A stretch of 64,000 nt of DNA from Bacteroidota bacterium (GTDB taxonomy: Bacteria > Bacteroidota > Bacteroidia > B-17B0 > Aurantibacillaceae): NCBI GenBank assembly GCA_013697245.1, contig JACCXH010000044.1, positions 1 to 64,000 on the forward strand. The letters are read 5' to 3'. Positions 54,285 through 63,916 of the stretch are shown here, piece by piece. The notes under the pieces were generated by a model that saw only the letters and a program-made list of their open reading frames with translations, did no database searches and was not told the DNA's origin. The first letter of the stretch is position 1. Each line of letters opens with the position of its first letter. The position numbers and the translations under genes are program-made.

Positions 54285-56261
54285 TTATTTGGCTAAAACT
54301 TTAAACTCTGTGCGCCTGTTCCTGGCCTTGTTTTCAGGCGTATCGTTCTTTACCTTCGGTTTAAGGTCGGCATATCCTTTGTATTTTAAACGGGCCGCAT
54401 CGATCTTACTTGTGGTGATCAAATAATCATATACCGATTTAGCACGATTTTCGGATAATGTAATATTATTCTTTCTTATACCGTCGCTATCCGTATGCCC
54501 GCTCAATTCAATTTTAAGTGTAGGGTTCTTGGTTAAAAAAGATCCAAGTTTATCCAATTCTGCTTTACTTTCAGGTTTAAGGTCCCATTTATTTACGTCA
54601 AAGAAAACGTTCTTTAATTCCACTACGCTTCCTGTATCAATTGGATCTAATGGAATATCCAATAAAAAAGGTTTTGTAAAATCGGTTACTTTTCCTTTTA
54701 AGCTAAAGTTATCGCTGTAAAATAAAAAACCATCTTTATTTACGTTTACTAAATAGTTTTTATTAGCAGTAAGCGTTATAAAAAACTCGCCATTCTTTTG
54801 CGTGTATGATTTTGTAACCGATTGCTGCGTTTCAAGATCTAACAATTCAAAACTTGCTTCTAGGGTCTCTTTTGTTTTTGAATTATAAATTTTGCCCTTT
54901 ACATAGGTAATTTTTTCAGGCCTAAGATCTTCCGGTAATTCAAACTGGTAAATATCCAGTTTACCAAAACCACCAGGTCTGCTGCTTGCAAAGTATGCCA
55001 AATTACCGGCAGGATCTACCAATAAGCTATTCTCGTCTTCAAATGTGTTAATAGGGTAACCTAAATTTACTGCCGGCCCCCAATCACCATTTGGTTGTCG
55101 TTTGCTCATAAAAAGATCTGTACCACCCATTCCGGGATGACCATCACTAGCAAAATAAAGTGTCATATTATCAGGATGAATAAAAACAGATTCTTCGTTA
55201 CCTGTTGAATTGACATTTGTATTAAGTTTTACGGCAGGTTTAAATTTTCCATCATCACTAATCACGCTCATATAAATATCCACATCTTTATTCATACCTC
55301 CTCTTCCCCTAAACCCCTTAATAAAATAAAGGGTCTTTCCATCGCTGCTAAAACTTGGCTGCGTTTCCCAATTAGCACTATTTATGGCTTCACCGGCGTT
55401 TCTTGGGCGCGTCCATTTTCCATTTATTTTTTGAGAATAAAAAATATCGCAACTGCCGGCACCTTTACGTTCAGGTGAACCATAATCGCCAAACTGATCA
55501 GAGCAGGAAGCAAAGAACATGATGTTACCATCAGATGATAAAGTTGGCGCGCCTTCGTTACCTGTGCTATTTATATTTGTTATTGGTGTGGCAGTTTGCC
55601 AAACGTTGTTTACCTTATCACTGGTATAAAAATCTTCGTTGAACTCTCCTGGCAAATCTGCTCTTGGAAGCGCTCTTGTGAACATAAATTGTTTACCATC
55701 ACCTGTAATAGCGGGAAAATATTCTCCATTCTCTGTATTGATACCTTGGCCAACGTTAACAGGTTTAAAAGGTTTTGGGTTTTTGATCGCCTCTTCGCCA
55801 AACTTAGCGTTCACTAAAAATTGTTGCGCACTCTCTTTTGTGTTAGGGTTGATGCGGTCAAACTTTAAAAATATTTCCAGATTGGTCTTTGCTTCTCCAT
55901 ATAATCCGGTAGCTAATTGCGACAAGGCTAAAAAATAAAAACTGCTCGGAAAAAATTTCGGATTGATCTCGATTGCCTTTTTAAAATAAGTAATTGCTTC
56001 GGAATGCCTGCCTGTAACCTGATACAAATTTGCAAGGCCTAAAGCTGCTTCCACAAAATTTTTGTCTTCTTCTAAAGCTTTTTTTAAATTCTTTTCCGCA
56101 ACATCGTCTTTTTTAACTTCATAAGCGGCTTTACCTTCTTCCAGATACTTAATAGCCTTTTTATTAGTACTGGTGTATTGGCCCGGAGGCATCTGACCCT
56201 GGGCATAATTAAAATTAAATACAAAGGTCAAACAAATAACTATTATCCGTCTTAAAAACAT
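54285..56261 (-). CDS. PorE-like T9SS-associated OmpA-family protein (TPR, propeller, CRD, OmpA)
   Basis: 658 residues: signal peptide, TPR repeats (about 35-150, AAYEVKKDDVAEKNLKKALE), PD40/TolB propeller (about 170-455; GNIMFFASCSDQFGDYGSPE and similar), a CRD-like beta domain (VKGKIYNSKTKETLEASFEL) and C-terminal OmpA domain (KIELSGHTDSDGIRKNNITL). This is the full domain order of PorE, which links the T9SS machinery to peptidoglycan. It has a shorter relative at 30967-32979. Other OmpA/WD40 proteins of Bacteroidota share this layout, so PorE orthology is not certain. Confidence 0.82.
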   Translation of the reverse strand: MFLRRIIVICLTFVFNFNYAQGQMPPGQYTSTNKKAIKYLEEGKAAYEVKKDDVAEKNLKKALEEDKNFVEAALGLANLYQVTGRHSEAITYFKKAIEINPKFFPSSFYFLALSQLATGLYGEAKTNLEIFLKFDRINPNTKESAQQFLVNAKFGEEAIKNPKPFKPVNVGQGINTENGEYFPAITGDGKQFMFTRALPRADLPGEFNEDFYTSDKVNNVWQTATPITNINSTGNEGAPTLSSDGNIMFFASCSDQFGDYGSPERKGAGSCDIFYSQKINGKWTRPRNAGEAINSANWETQPSFSSDGKTLYFIKGFRGRGGMNKDVDIYMSVISDDGKFKPAVKLNTNVNSTGNEESVFIHPDNMTLYFASDGHPGMGGTDLFMSKRQPNGDWGPAVNLGYPINTFEDENSLLVDPAGNLAYFASSRPGGFGKLDIYQFELPEDLRPEKITYVKGKIYNSKTKETLEASFELLDLETQQSVTKSYTQKNGEFFITLTANKNYLVNVNKDGFLFYSDNFSLKGKVTDFTKPFLLDIPLDPIDTGSVVELKNVFFDVNKWDLKPESKAELDKLGSFLTKNPTLKIELSGHTDSDGIRKNNITLSENRAKSVYDYLITTSKIDAARLKYKGYADLKPKVKNDTPENKARNRRTEFKVLAK

Positions 56262-56296
56262 ATTTCAAAAATTTTAGATCAAGAATTTATAAATAT

Positions 56297-58150
56297 TTAA
56301 ACGCCAACCCAGGCCCTTAAAGTTTGTTTTTGTTTTTCTGTAATGTCTTTCTTCAAAGCAATTTGATTCTTTCGTGTTACTTTAATTTTTTTTGCAATTG
56401 CCGATAATGTTTTTACTTTATATTTTCCTTTTCTTCCGGGCCTGTAAATTTCGATGGTTACCTTATCGCCTTCTTTTAAACTTTCATAATAATTGGTGAT
56501 GATATCTTTTATTTCTTCCATCTTTAATTCTTTGCCATTTAACCTGCTTAACTCGTCGTTCTTTTTAAAACCTAAGGCTTTTCCAAATTCATCCATATCA
56601 TCCGTACCGGCAATGTATAAGCGATTTGTTTTTTCGTTATAGTTAAGATCTGTGCTGCCTAAAGAAAATTCGTAAGTAACCGATTCTTTCGAGAAATCAA
56701 TGCCGATCTTTTCCATCACCTCCTGCATTGGCAAAGGCGTTGTGCCTGAAACATATTTTCTTAAAAACTCACCAATTTGCGGATAGGTGAATTTTTCGAT
56801 ATCATTAAAAAGGTCTTCGTCATTAAACGATTTATTCTTTCCGTATTTTGTGGCAAGATCTTTCATTAAATTTTGTGTACCGTATTTTCCATCACTATAA
56901 TGTCGCAATAAAATATCCAGACACATGCCAATTACAGCCCCTTTTTCGTATACGTTCGCATATTGTGTGTGAATTTTATCTTCCAATACATGTTTGCTCA
57001 TATAAGTAAAACTCATGGTATCATTATATCCTGTGATACTGTTCTCATATTTTTGCATCATGGTACCTATCAGCTTATCAATATCTGTAATACCGCCTTT
57101 TGTTTGCGCATGATGTGCAGCATATTCCGTCATCCCTTCATACAGCCACAAATGCTCGCTCATTTTTGGATTTGAAAAATCAAAATCACCTATTTCTTTT
57201 GAGTGAATGTTTAAGGGTGTTACAATATGAAAAAACTCATGTGCCGAAACATCTCTTACTTCTTGTTTCAAAAGTGTGCTATCATATTCCTGCAAAACAT
57301 AAAAAGAAGAATACGAATGCTCTAAAGCACCACTGGCGCCAGAAAGTGTAGCCTTATCGGTGAAATAGAACAGAAAAGCATATTTGCTTACCGGTAGTTC
57401 TCCGCCTAAATAATCTTTTTGCGCGTTCAACAATTCTTTTAAGGTTGAAGCAATATAGTGTGAGTTTATTTTTTTGTTTGGCGAATAACTTGCAACTAAC
57501 ACTTTTGTGTTTGCTACTTGAATCGTTGTTGTATCCGGTATTGAATACATAATCGGAGAATCAACAAGATCATGATAATCAAACACTGAAATAACATCTT
57601 TAGTATCGCCTAATTTTATATCGGATAGCCCGGTTGAAGGATAGAAACCTTTTGGTTTTTCGAACTCTAAAATAAAATTTTTGTTCAACATACCTTTAAT
57701 GAAACCAAACATGCTATGTGTATTCATGGCAAAGTTCTTTCCATCTTCAAAATTTGTTCCACCGGGTTCAAAAACAATTTTATCTTTTGTATCAGGCAGA
57801 TCTGTTTTATCCCAGGTATCATCTACATCATAAGTAATTTTATCAATGGATGCTGCGGGAGAGATCTTATACGTGTTTACATCTGATTTTGTAACCTTAA
57901 TTACCACGCCATTTTTACCGGTAACTTTAAAGTTAGATATAAACCTTCCAAAATTATATACCTCGTATGTACCCGGCACCATTGCAGGAAATGAAAACTC
58001 AATTTCGTTTTGCGTAACAGTTGGTGGCACTAACGATACTGATACTTTATCGTTTACCACCTTAACAAGGTTTATAGAGTAACGGTAATTATCGTCGGCA
58101 ATTATAAAACCACTCAACAAACAAGAAACAACAAGAATTAAATTCTTCAT
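56297..58150 (-). CDS. M61-family metallopeptidase with PDZ-like domain
   Basis: 617 residues with a signal peptide. An N-terminal beta domain (about 20-180) precedes the thermolysin-like domain with VSAHEFFHIVTPLN (His304, Glu305, His308) and Glu338 in YEGMTEYAAHH as third zinc ligand. A PDZ-like segment (about 520-600) contains GKALGFKKNDELSRLNG. M61 enzymes are glycyl aminopeptidase-like and probably periplasmic. It starts 5 nt after the CPBP gene. Confidence 0.9.
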   Translation of the reverse strand: MKNLILVVSCLLSGFIIADDNYRYSINLVKVVNDKVSVSLVPPTVTQNEIEFSFPAMVPGTYEVYNFGRFISNFKVTGKNGVVIKVTKSDVNTYKISPAASIDKITYDVDDTWDKTDLPDTKDKIVFEPGGTNFEDGKNFAMNTHSMFGFIKGMLNKNFILEFEKPKGFYPSTGLSDIKLGDTKDVISVFDYHDLVDSPIMYSIPDTTTIQVANTKVLVASYSPNKKINSHYIASTLKELLNAQKDYLGGELPVSKYAFLFYFTDKATLSGASGALEHSYSSFYVLQEYDSTLLKQEVRDVSAHEFFHIVTPLNIHSKEIGDFDFSNPKMSEHLWLYEGMTEYAAHHAQTKGGITDIDKLIGTMMQKYENSITGYNDTMSFTYMSKHVLEDKIHTQYANVYEKGAVIGMCLDILLRHYSDGKYGTQNLMKDLATKYGKNKSFNDEDLFNDIEKFTYPQIGEFLRKYVSGTTPLPMQEVMEKIGIDFSKESVTYEFSLGSTDLNYNEKTNRLYIAGTDDMDEFGKALGFKKNDELSRLNGKELKMEEIKDIITNYYESLKEGDKVTIEIYRPGRKGKYKVKTLSAIAKKIKVTRKNQIALKKDITEKQKQTLRAWVGV

Positions 58151-58155
58151 AAAAA

Positions 58156-59130
58156 TTATTTTAGTATTAATTTAAAATTAGTCCAACGGTATTTAGTCCA
58201 AAGAATTCCAAAAGTGATAGCGGCCATACAAAACCATAATACAATTTCCACGTATGGGTTACCGCTTTTTGTCTCAAAAATAGAATATGTTTTAATTACC
58301 GAATTAGGTTCGCTTATTAAAACACTACTAATTAAATTATTTGCAAAGTGAATACCAAACGCTAGTTCAAGACCCTCGTCCAATAAAGTAAGTGCACCCA
58401 TAAACAAAGCAAAGAAAACAAAATACGCAAGCATAATGGGCCAGCCATAGGCCTGCACTTCGGGGTTGCTCATATGTGCCAGGCCAAACAAAAAAGATGT
58501 GATTATTAAAGGCGCCAAACCATTTTTAAATACTTGCGCTAAACCCTGGATCAAATAACCCCTAAAGATCACTTCCTCTATACCCGTTTGTATTGGCATA
58601 AATACCAACATCAATAACAGCGAAATTAAAAATCCGGGTAAATTAAAATTGATCGTCACGTTAGCGGGATCTGAAATATAATCAACCACAACCACTACCA
58701 TTAAAAGTACTGCCCAAACAGTAAACGCAAATGCAAAACGTTTGAACCTGAATTTTTGGTAACCTGTTAAAATACTTGTAAATGTTTTTTTATGCAGATA
58801 TTTTAAACCTAATAAAAAACCAAGCGCTGCAAAAACAAAAAGGCCAAACTGTATTAATAAAATAATATTGCGATCGAGCTTAACAATATTGCTGTCGAAT
58901 AAAATATTGGCATTTTCTCTTAATTGCAATAAAGTAATACCATTTTCCATCGCTCTTGAAATGAGAGGGATAGTTAATAAAGACCCAAAAGCAACATAGC
59001 CAATTATAAGTAATATAAGTGTGAAGGCATACATCCAAAATGCATTGTAACCGGTAACCAAGCCCGATAACAAATACAAATTATTAAATGGAGGCTCTTT
59101 TTTGAGAATATCTTGCTCTGTATTATCCAT
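58156..59130 (-). CDS. CPBP-family intramembrane metalloprotease
   Basis: 324 residues with about eight membrane helices. GIEEVIFRGYLIQG holds Glu185-Glu186 and Arg190, and SFLFGLAHMSNP the first His (219), the CAAX-protease/bacteriocin-processing pattern. Substrate unknown. First gene of the minus-strand group with M61, PorE-like and barrel genes. Confidence 0.88.
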   Translation of the reverse strand: MDNTEQDILKKEPPFNNLYLLSGLVTGYNAFWMYAFTLILLIIGYVAFGSLLTIPLISRAMENGITLLQLRENANILFDSNIVKLDRNIILLIQFGLFVFAALGFLLGLKYLHKKTFTSILTGYQKFRFKRFAFAFTVWAVLLMVVVVVDYISDPANVTINFNLPGFLISLLLMLVFMPIQTGIEEVIFRGYLIQGLAQVFKNGLAPLIITSFLFGLAHMSNPEVQAYGWPIMLAYFVFFALFMGALTLLDEGLELAFGIHFANNLISSVLISEPNSVIKTYSIFETKSGNPYVEIVLWFCMAAITFGILWTKYRWTNFKLILK

Positions 59131-59220
59131 TAAATTTAAAAATCAGCAATAGCTGGTTTTTTAATAAATTTGTGATTAATTATATCGTATAAATATATCT
59201 AAAATTTAGTAATCTCAACC

Positions 59221-60192
59221 ATGTACAGTCTTAAAAAACATGAAATCTTCACAATTTTAATACCTATAATTTGCCTTGTTTTTTCATGCGTTGAAGTAAA
59301 AAAAGAAAGCTTACTTGCTACTGAAGCTGAATTGGGCGAAGCGTTATATTTTGACCCTATGTTATCGCGCGATAGCTCGGTTAGCTGCGCCAGTTGCCAT
59401 AAACCCGAGTTTGCATTTGCAGATAATACACCGGTAAGCACCGGTATTTATCATAAAAAAGGCACAAGAAACACGCCCACCTCTATGAACCAAAGCAACC
59501 GAAACGCTTATTTTTGGGATGGTCGCGCCGAAACGCTGGAAGACCAAGCTCTTGGCCCAATTGAGAACCCAATAGAAATGGACCTGCCAATTTCGATAGC
59601 TGTTAGGCGCTTGATAAGAAACGAAAGATACAAGAACGCCTTTATGAGTATTTATGGTAAAATGCCCGATGCTAAATTATTGGCGCAAGCTTTATCGGGC
59701 TTTGAAAAAACACTGGAAACAAATAATACCGCTTTTGATAAATACATGAGCCAAAGTGATACAACTTTATTTACAGAAAGCGCAAAGCGCGGTCTGAATT
59801 TATTTAATGGCAAAGCCAAATGCTTTGATTGCCACTTTGGTGTTGACTTTAGCGGCAATGATAAATTTAAGAATATTGGATTATATAATGGTAAAGAATT
59901 AAATGATAAAGGTCGTTTTGAGATCACACACAACCCAAAAGAGCTGGGAGCCTTTAAAACACCGGGCTTACGGAATATTGCACAAACAGCGCCATACATG
60001 CATAACGGTATGTTTAAAACATTAAAAGAAGTAATAGAGCATTATGACCAGCCCGATAAATTTGTAAAAGGTGCCATTAACCGCGACACCAGTATGAACA
60101 AGCCTTTGGGTCTGACAGCAAACGAAAAAAAGGATATTGAGAATTTTATGCTTAGCCTTAGTGATGAAAGATTTAACAAAAAAATTAAATAA
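59221..60192 (+). CDS. Di-heme cytochrome c peroxidase lipoprotein (CcpA/MauG family)
   Basis: 323 residues with a lipobox (IPIICLVFSC, Cys23) and two c-type heme sites, CASCH at 56-60 and CFDCH at 201-205. FKTPGLRNIAQTAPYMHNGM is the conserved family segment with the distal Met ligand. It would reduce H2O2 in the periplasm, anchored to a membrane. It stands alone, divergent from the CPBP operon. Confidence 0.92.
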   Translation: MYSLKKHEIFTILIPIICLVFSCVEVKKESLLATEAELGEALYFDPMLSRDSSVSCASCHKPEFAFADNTPVSTGIYHKKGTRNTPTSMNQSNRNAYFWDGRAETLEDQALGPIENPIEMDLPISIAVRRLIRNERYKNAFMSIYGKMPDAKLLAQALSGFEKTLETNNTAFDKYMSQSDTTLFTESAKRGLNLFNGKAKCFDCHFGVDFSGNDKFKNIGLYNGKELNDKGRFEITHNPKELGAFKTPGLRNIAQTAPYMHNGMFKTLKEVIEHYDQPDKFVKGAINRDTSMNKPLGLTANEKKDIENFMLSLSDERFNKKIK

Positions 60193-60233
60193 ATAATTCT
60201 GCTTAAAACATTGGTTTAAATACCTTAAAACTA

Positions 60234-60265
60234 TTAGCAATAAATTAGAAAAAATTGTAATTTTG
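60234..60265 (+). promoter_or_regulatory. Candidate promoter of the RCC1-repeat gene
   Basis: TAATTTTG at 60258-60265 matches TAnnTTTG exactly; TTAG at 60234-60237 is one mismatch from TTTG, with a 20-nt spacer. Confidence 0.4.
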
Positions 60266-60310
60266 GTTAAAGATGTGAACTAATATAAATTCACCTTTAA
60301 ACCGTTTGAC

Positions 60311-61675
60311 ATGAAAAAAATATTTACTCTTTTATTGATTGCTTTTCTTAGTATTAATATACAGGCACAATGTTGGAAAGCAATTGCCGGAGAAAGTGAT
60401 ATTTCATTGGCAATTAGGGCAGACGGCACACTGTGGTCATGGGGTAATGGTTATCATGGAAACGGGCAAAATTTAAACTCTAAATTAACTGCCGAACAAG
60501 TTGGTACAGATAATAACTGGAAATCGATAGCAGCAGGATCGTTTAATATTTTAGGCATTAAGAACGATAATACATTATGGGCATGGGGGGCTAATTATAA
60601 CGGACAGTGCGGTAACGGAACCTATAATACAATATTAACCACACCAACTCAGATAGGTACCGATAATAACTGGAAAACAGTTTCTGTTGGTGTTTACCAT
60701 TGCGTTGGAATTAAAGCAGACAGTACATTATGGGTTTGGGGCGGCAATTATTCAGGACAACTTGGTGACGGCACTAACATCGATAAAAATACGCCCATTC
60801 AAATTGGCACTTCGCACGATTGGAAATCTATTGCTACCGGACATTATCATACTGTTGCCATTAAAACAGATGGAACCATATGGGCATGGGGAAATAATAC
60901 CTATGGACAAATTGGAGATTTTAGTTCATCAAACAACAGGTACAATCCTGAAAAGCTGGGTACAGATACCGATTGGAAAACTTGTGGTGCAGGTTTAAAC
61001 CATAGCATGGCCATTAAAAATAATGGTACATTATGGATGTGGGGCGCTAATAACGCAGGTCAATTAGGAAATGGTGCAACAACTGCAACCTATAACCCGA
61101 CACAATTAGGAACTGCTACCAACTGGCAAACTGTTTCCGGCGAAACAGATCAAAGCTTTGCAATTAAAACCGATAGCACCTTGTGGGCCTGGGGTTATAA
61201 CGCATATGGCGATTTAGGTGATGGTACAAATTCAAATAAATTAACGCCAACACAAATAACTACCAACACAAATTGGAAATATATTAATGGTGGCCGCGAT
61301 CATACGCTTGCTCTAAAAACAAACGGTGATCTTTGGAGTTGGGGAAGAAATATTTTTGGACAACTTGGTGATGGCACAACAACAGATAAAATAACCCCAA
61401 CGTTTGTTAGTTGCCAAACCCTTGGTATAAAAGAAACCGCGGCAGATAAAGGCCAATTCTCATTTTATCCAAACCCTGCAACAGATGTGATCTATTTTGC
61501 AAATCCAAATAACCAAACAATAAATAAAGTGATGGTTCTTGATCTTTCAGGAAGAAAAATACTGGAAACAAATGAAAATGCAAATTCGGTGAACATTCAA
61601 CATCTTGAAAAAGGAATGTACCAATTACAAATGTTTTCAGAAGGCCAACAACATGCTTTTAAGTTTGTGAAGTAA
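60311..61675 (+). CDS. RCC1-repeat beta-propeller protein with T9SS type A sorting domain
   Basis: 454 residues: signal peptide MKKIFTLLLIAFLSINIQAQ, then seven RCC1-type repeats of about 50 residues with a TLWAWGANYNGQCGNGT pattern, forming a seven-bladed propeller, and from about 375 a type A T9SS sorting domain (FSFYPNPATDVIYF ... LEKGMYQLQMF). It is exported to the surface or medium. Repeats are highly alike, suggesting recent internal duplication or strong structural constraint. Ligand unknown. Confidence 0.9.
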   Translation: MKKIFTLLLIAFLSINIQAQCWKAIAGESDISLAIRADGTLWSWGNGYHGNGQNLNSKLTAEQVGTDNNWKSIAAGSFNILGIKNDNTLWAWGANYNGQCGNGTYNTILTTPTQIGTDNNWKTVSVGVYHCVGIKADSTLWVWGGNYSGQLGDGTNIDKNTPIQIGTSHDWKSIATGHYHTVAIKTDGTIWAWGNNTYGQIGDFSSSNNRYNPEKLGTDTDWKTCGAGLNHSMAIKNNGTLWMWGANNAGQLGNGATTATYNPTQLGTATNWQTVSGETDQSFAIKTDSTLWAWGYNAYGDLGDGTNSNKLTPTQITTNTNWKYINGGRDHTLALKTNGDLWSWGRNIFGQLGDGTTTDKITPTFVSCQTLGIKETAADKGQFSFYPNPATDVIYFANPNNQTINKVMVLDLSGRKILETNENANSVNIQHLEKGMYQLQMFSEGQQHAFKFVK

Positions 61676-62081
61676 TCCTACTCTCTTTAATTGTATTTAT
61701 CCAAGCTAAGGCCGAAACCTCATTTGAGAAAAGTTTAATTTTTTGTTCAGGCCGGTTTACTTTCATATAAAAATTTGCCAATAAACGAATGGCCAAATTA
61801 TTTATAACAATGGCTTCAGCTATCACATTTTTACCTTTTTGTTTTGCAGCATATTTTCGTGCTTCTTGAGATGAGCTGCTTCCAATACCAGGAAAAACGA
61901 TCAAATAACATGGCTTGTCTTCCACCAAAGATCTTAGGTGTTCATTCAATTCATTAATCTGAGGGATCTCAATTTCTGCGTCCTCAACAGTATGAATGTA
62001 AACAACATCTTCAAATTTGAGTTCCATTTTACAGATGGATGTAGATACATTTGTTTTAGTTCCGGAGTTTCGATCGAGCAT
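61659..62081 (-). CDS. STAS/SpoIIAA-like small protein (DUF7793-like)
   Basis: 140 residues. TSICKMELKFEDVVYIHTVE and the end block VIAEAIVINNLAIRLLANFY ... LFSNEVSALAWI follow the pattern of a Bacteroidota family with a STAS-like fold (SSSSQEARKYAAKQKGKNVI in the middle). No function is known. The longer start at 62081 is kept because the family begins before the ELKFED strand. It overlaps the RCC1 gene tail by 17 bp. Confidence 0.55.
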   Translation of the reverse strand: MLDRNSGTKTNVSTSICKMELKFEDVVYIHTVEDAEIEIPQINELNEHLRSLVEDKPCYLIVFPGIGSSSSQEARKYAAKQKGKNVIAEAIVINNLAIRLLANFYMKVNRPEQKIKLFSNEVSALAWINTIKESRITSQT

Positions 62082-62156
62082 TGTTAAAAATAATATAATT
62101 CTTATTTAAAGCAAAGCTTATTACGGAAAATCTAGAAAAAAATCAGGATAATTTTA

Positions 62157-62909
62157 TCAAACAACCTTATACAAAACCGGCTTACTAGGACTGGCATCAT
62201 TTTCAAAAGGAGCTATTTGTAAATTTAAAATGTAAGTGCCATCATCTACTTCGTTAGGAACGTAAATAAATTCGGTAATGGTCTTGTGTAATTGCGTATT
62301 GTTTGGGTAATTCCAAAAAGTATGATGCGCTTCCAGCTTGCCGCCGTCTTGCTCTTTATCGATGCTTGGCATATCGATCAATAAATGCATGACGCCCAAT
62401 TCATTTAAAAATTCAATTGCCTCTTTTAAAACATAAGGCGGATTGGTGTTGCTGTAATGCGCGCTCAATTTATTTAAACCATTGCCTAAGGTTCTAATAA
62501 CAAGGGCTTCAGGCTTTCCACTATTCTTTAATAATGTTTCAAGAGCTTTGCGTGTAATAACATAATCCCCATTTTCTAATTGTTCCGGAAGAATAGTTAC
62601 AACCTCAGCAACAAACATAAAACGGTCTAAATTTTTATTGATGGTATAAAACTCTTTACTAATATGGCCTACGCATTCTGTATGCGTACCGTTACCATGC
62701 GGATTAAATGTAATGTTCCTGAAATTTACGCTTCCTCCTTTATTTACATCCCCTACCCAATCGCCCATAACAACAGTCTCTAATTTCATTGGCTGCACAT
62801 ACCAGGCACTGGCGCAATCCTGGCCGGTATGTAAAGGAATGGAAATATTTATCGGCTTAAAAAAATCGATCCTGTATTCTTTTCCTCTATGAAAGATTGT
62901 TGCTATCAT
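62157..62909 (-). CDS. Cyclase-family hydrolase (kynurenine formamidase-like)
   Basis: 250 residues. PHGNGTHTECVGHISKEFY corresponds to the family metal motif HxGTHxDxPxH with Glu in the Asp place, and LLIDMPSIDKEQDGGKLEAH carries the catalytic end motif (DxPSID...H). Members hydrolyse amides or lactones such as N-formylkynurenine. The Asp-to-Glu change makes substrate assignment unsafe. Confidence 0.8.
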   Translation of the reverse strand: MIATIFHRGKEYRIDFFKPINISIPLHTGQDCASAWYVQPMKLETVVMGDWVGDVNKGGSVNFRNITFNPHGNGTHTECVGHISKEFYTINKNLDRFMFVAEVVTILPEQLENGDYVITRKALETLLKNSGKPEALVIRTLGNGLNKLSAHYSNTNPPYVLKEAIEFLNELGVMHLLIDMPSIDKEQDGGKLEAHHTFWNYPNNTQLHKTITEFIYVPNEVDDGTYILNLQIAPFENDASPSKPVLYKVV

Positions 62910-62951
62910 ACCTTAATTTAAAATTTTCGATTTAATTATTTACAAGTTTAA

Positions 62952-63036
62952 GCCACGAATTTCACTAATTCCACAAAACTATTTTTTCAAATTATTTTTC
63001 TATTAATTGAACCTGCCTGCGGCAGATTATTAATTA
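62952..63036. repeat. Intergenic stretch with repeat-like segments
   Basis: Contains GCCACGAATTTCACTAATTC near its left end and ATTACACTAATTAAAC near its right, in direct rather than inverted orientation, plus a short CTGCC-TGC-GGCAG hairpin. It resembles decayed interspersed elements. Confidence 0.3.
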
Positions 63037-63042
63037 CACTAA

Positions 63043-63837
63043 TTAAACTGCTACTGCTGCTTTAATATGCGGATGCGGATCATAATTCTCTAAAGTAAAA
63101 TCTTCGAATTTAAAATCAAAAATAGATCTGACATCCGGGTTTATCTTCATTATTGGTAATGGTCTTAGATCTCTTGATAGCTGCAGTTTAGTTTGCTCAA
63201 TATGGTTAGAGTATAAATGCGCATCTCCTAAAGTATGAATGAAATCGCCTACTTTTAAATTACACACTTGTGCTACCATCATGGTTAATAATGCATAAGA
63301 TGCAATATTAAATGGCACGCCTAAAAAAATATCAGCACTGCGTTGATATAATTGACAACTTAATTTTCCATCAGCCACATAAAATTGAAAGAAGGCATGG
63401 CATGGTGGTAATTTCATGTTATTGATATCTGCTACATTCCAGGCGCTAACAATTAAACGTCTTGAATCCGGATTTTTTTTGATCATGTCAATTACCTGTG
63501 TTATCTGGTCGATGTGCCCACCATTTGGTGTAGGCCAATTGCGCCATTGGTAGCCGTATACCGGACCAAGATTTCCTTTTTCATCTGCCCAATCATCCCA
63601 AATACTTACACCATTATCTTTTAAATATTTAATATTAGTGTCACCTTTTAAGAACCACAGTAATTCGTGAATAATACTTTTTGTATGTAATTTTTTAGTG
63701 GTGCATAAGGGAAAACCATCCTGTAAATTAAAACGCATCTGGTAACCAAAAACACTAACTGTACCGGTTCCGGTGCGGTCGGTTTTGGTGGCGCCAACAT
63801 TTAAAACATGTTGCATTAGATCGTGATACTGTTTCAT
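63043..63837 (-). CDS. thyA: Thymidylate synthase
   Basis: ATG at 63837 gives 264 residues, exactly the E. coli length; an upstream in-frame start at 63858 adds seven. [13 protein letters not shown] places the catalytic cysteine at Cys146, the same number as in E. coli. [16 protein letters not shown] binds phosphate and [12 protein letters not shown] folate and dUMP. It methylates dUMP with methylene-tetrahydrofolate. Confidence 0.97.
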   Translation of the reverse strand: MKQYHDLMQHVLNVGATKTDRTGTGTVSVFGYQMRFNLQDGFPLCTTKKLHTKSIIHELLWFLKGDTNIKYLKDNGVSIWDDWADEKGNLGPVYGYQWRNWPTPNGGHIDQITQVIDMIKKNPDSRRLIVSAWNVADINNMKLPPCHAFFQFYVADGKLSCQLYQRSADIFLGVPFNIASYALLTMMVAQVCNLKVGDFIHTLGDAHLYSNHIEQTKLQLSRDLRPLPIMKINPDVRSIFDFKFEDFTLENYDPHPHIKAAVAV

Positions 63838-63864
63838 AATTCTATAAGTAAAATACAAAAATAA

Positions 63865-63894
63865 AAATCCCCCGGTTTAATAACAGGGGGATTT
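63865..63894. terminator. Intrinsic terminator between thyA and the edge gene
   Basis: AAATCCCCC (63865-63873) and GGGGGATTT (63886-63894) form a 9-bp stem with a 12-nt loop, between the thyA start side and the 3' end of the edge gene. On the minus strand it would end the edge gene before thyA, with A/T-rich flanks. Confidence 0.7.
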
Positions 63895-63916
63895 ATAAAA
63901 AGTTTTTAGATTTTAA

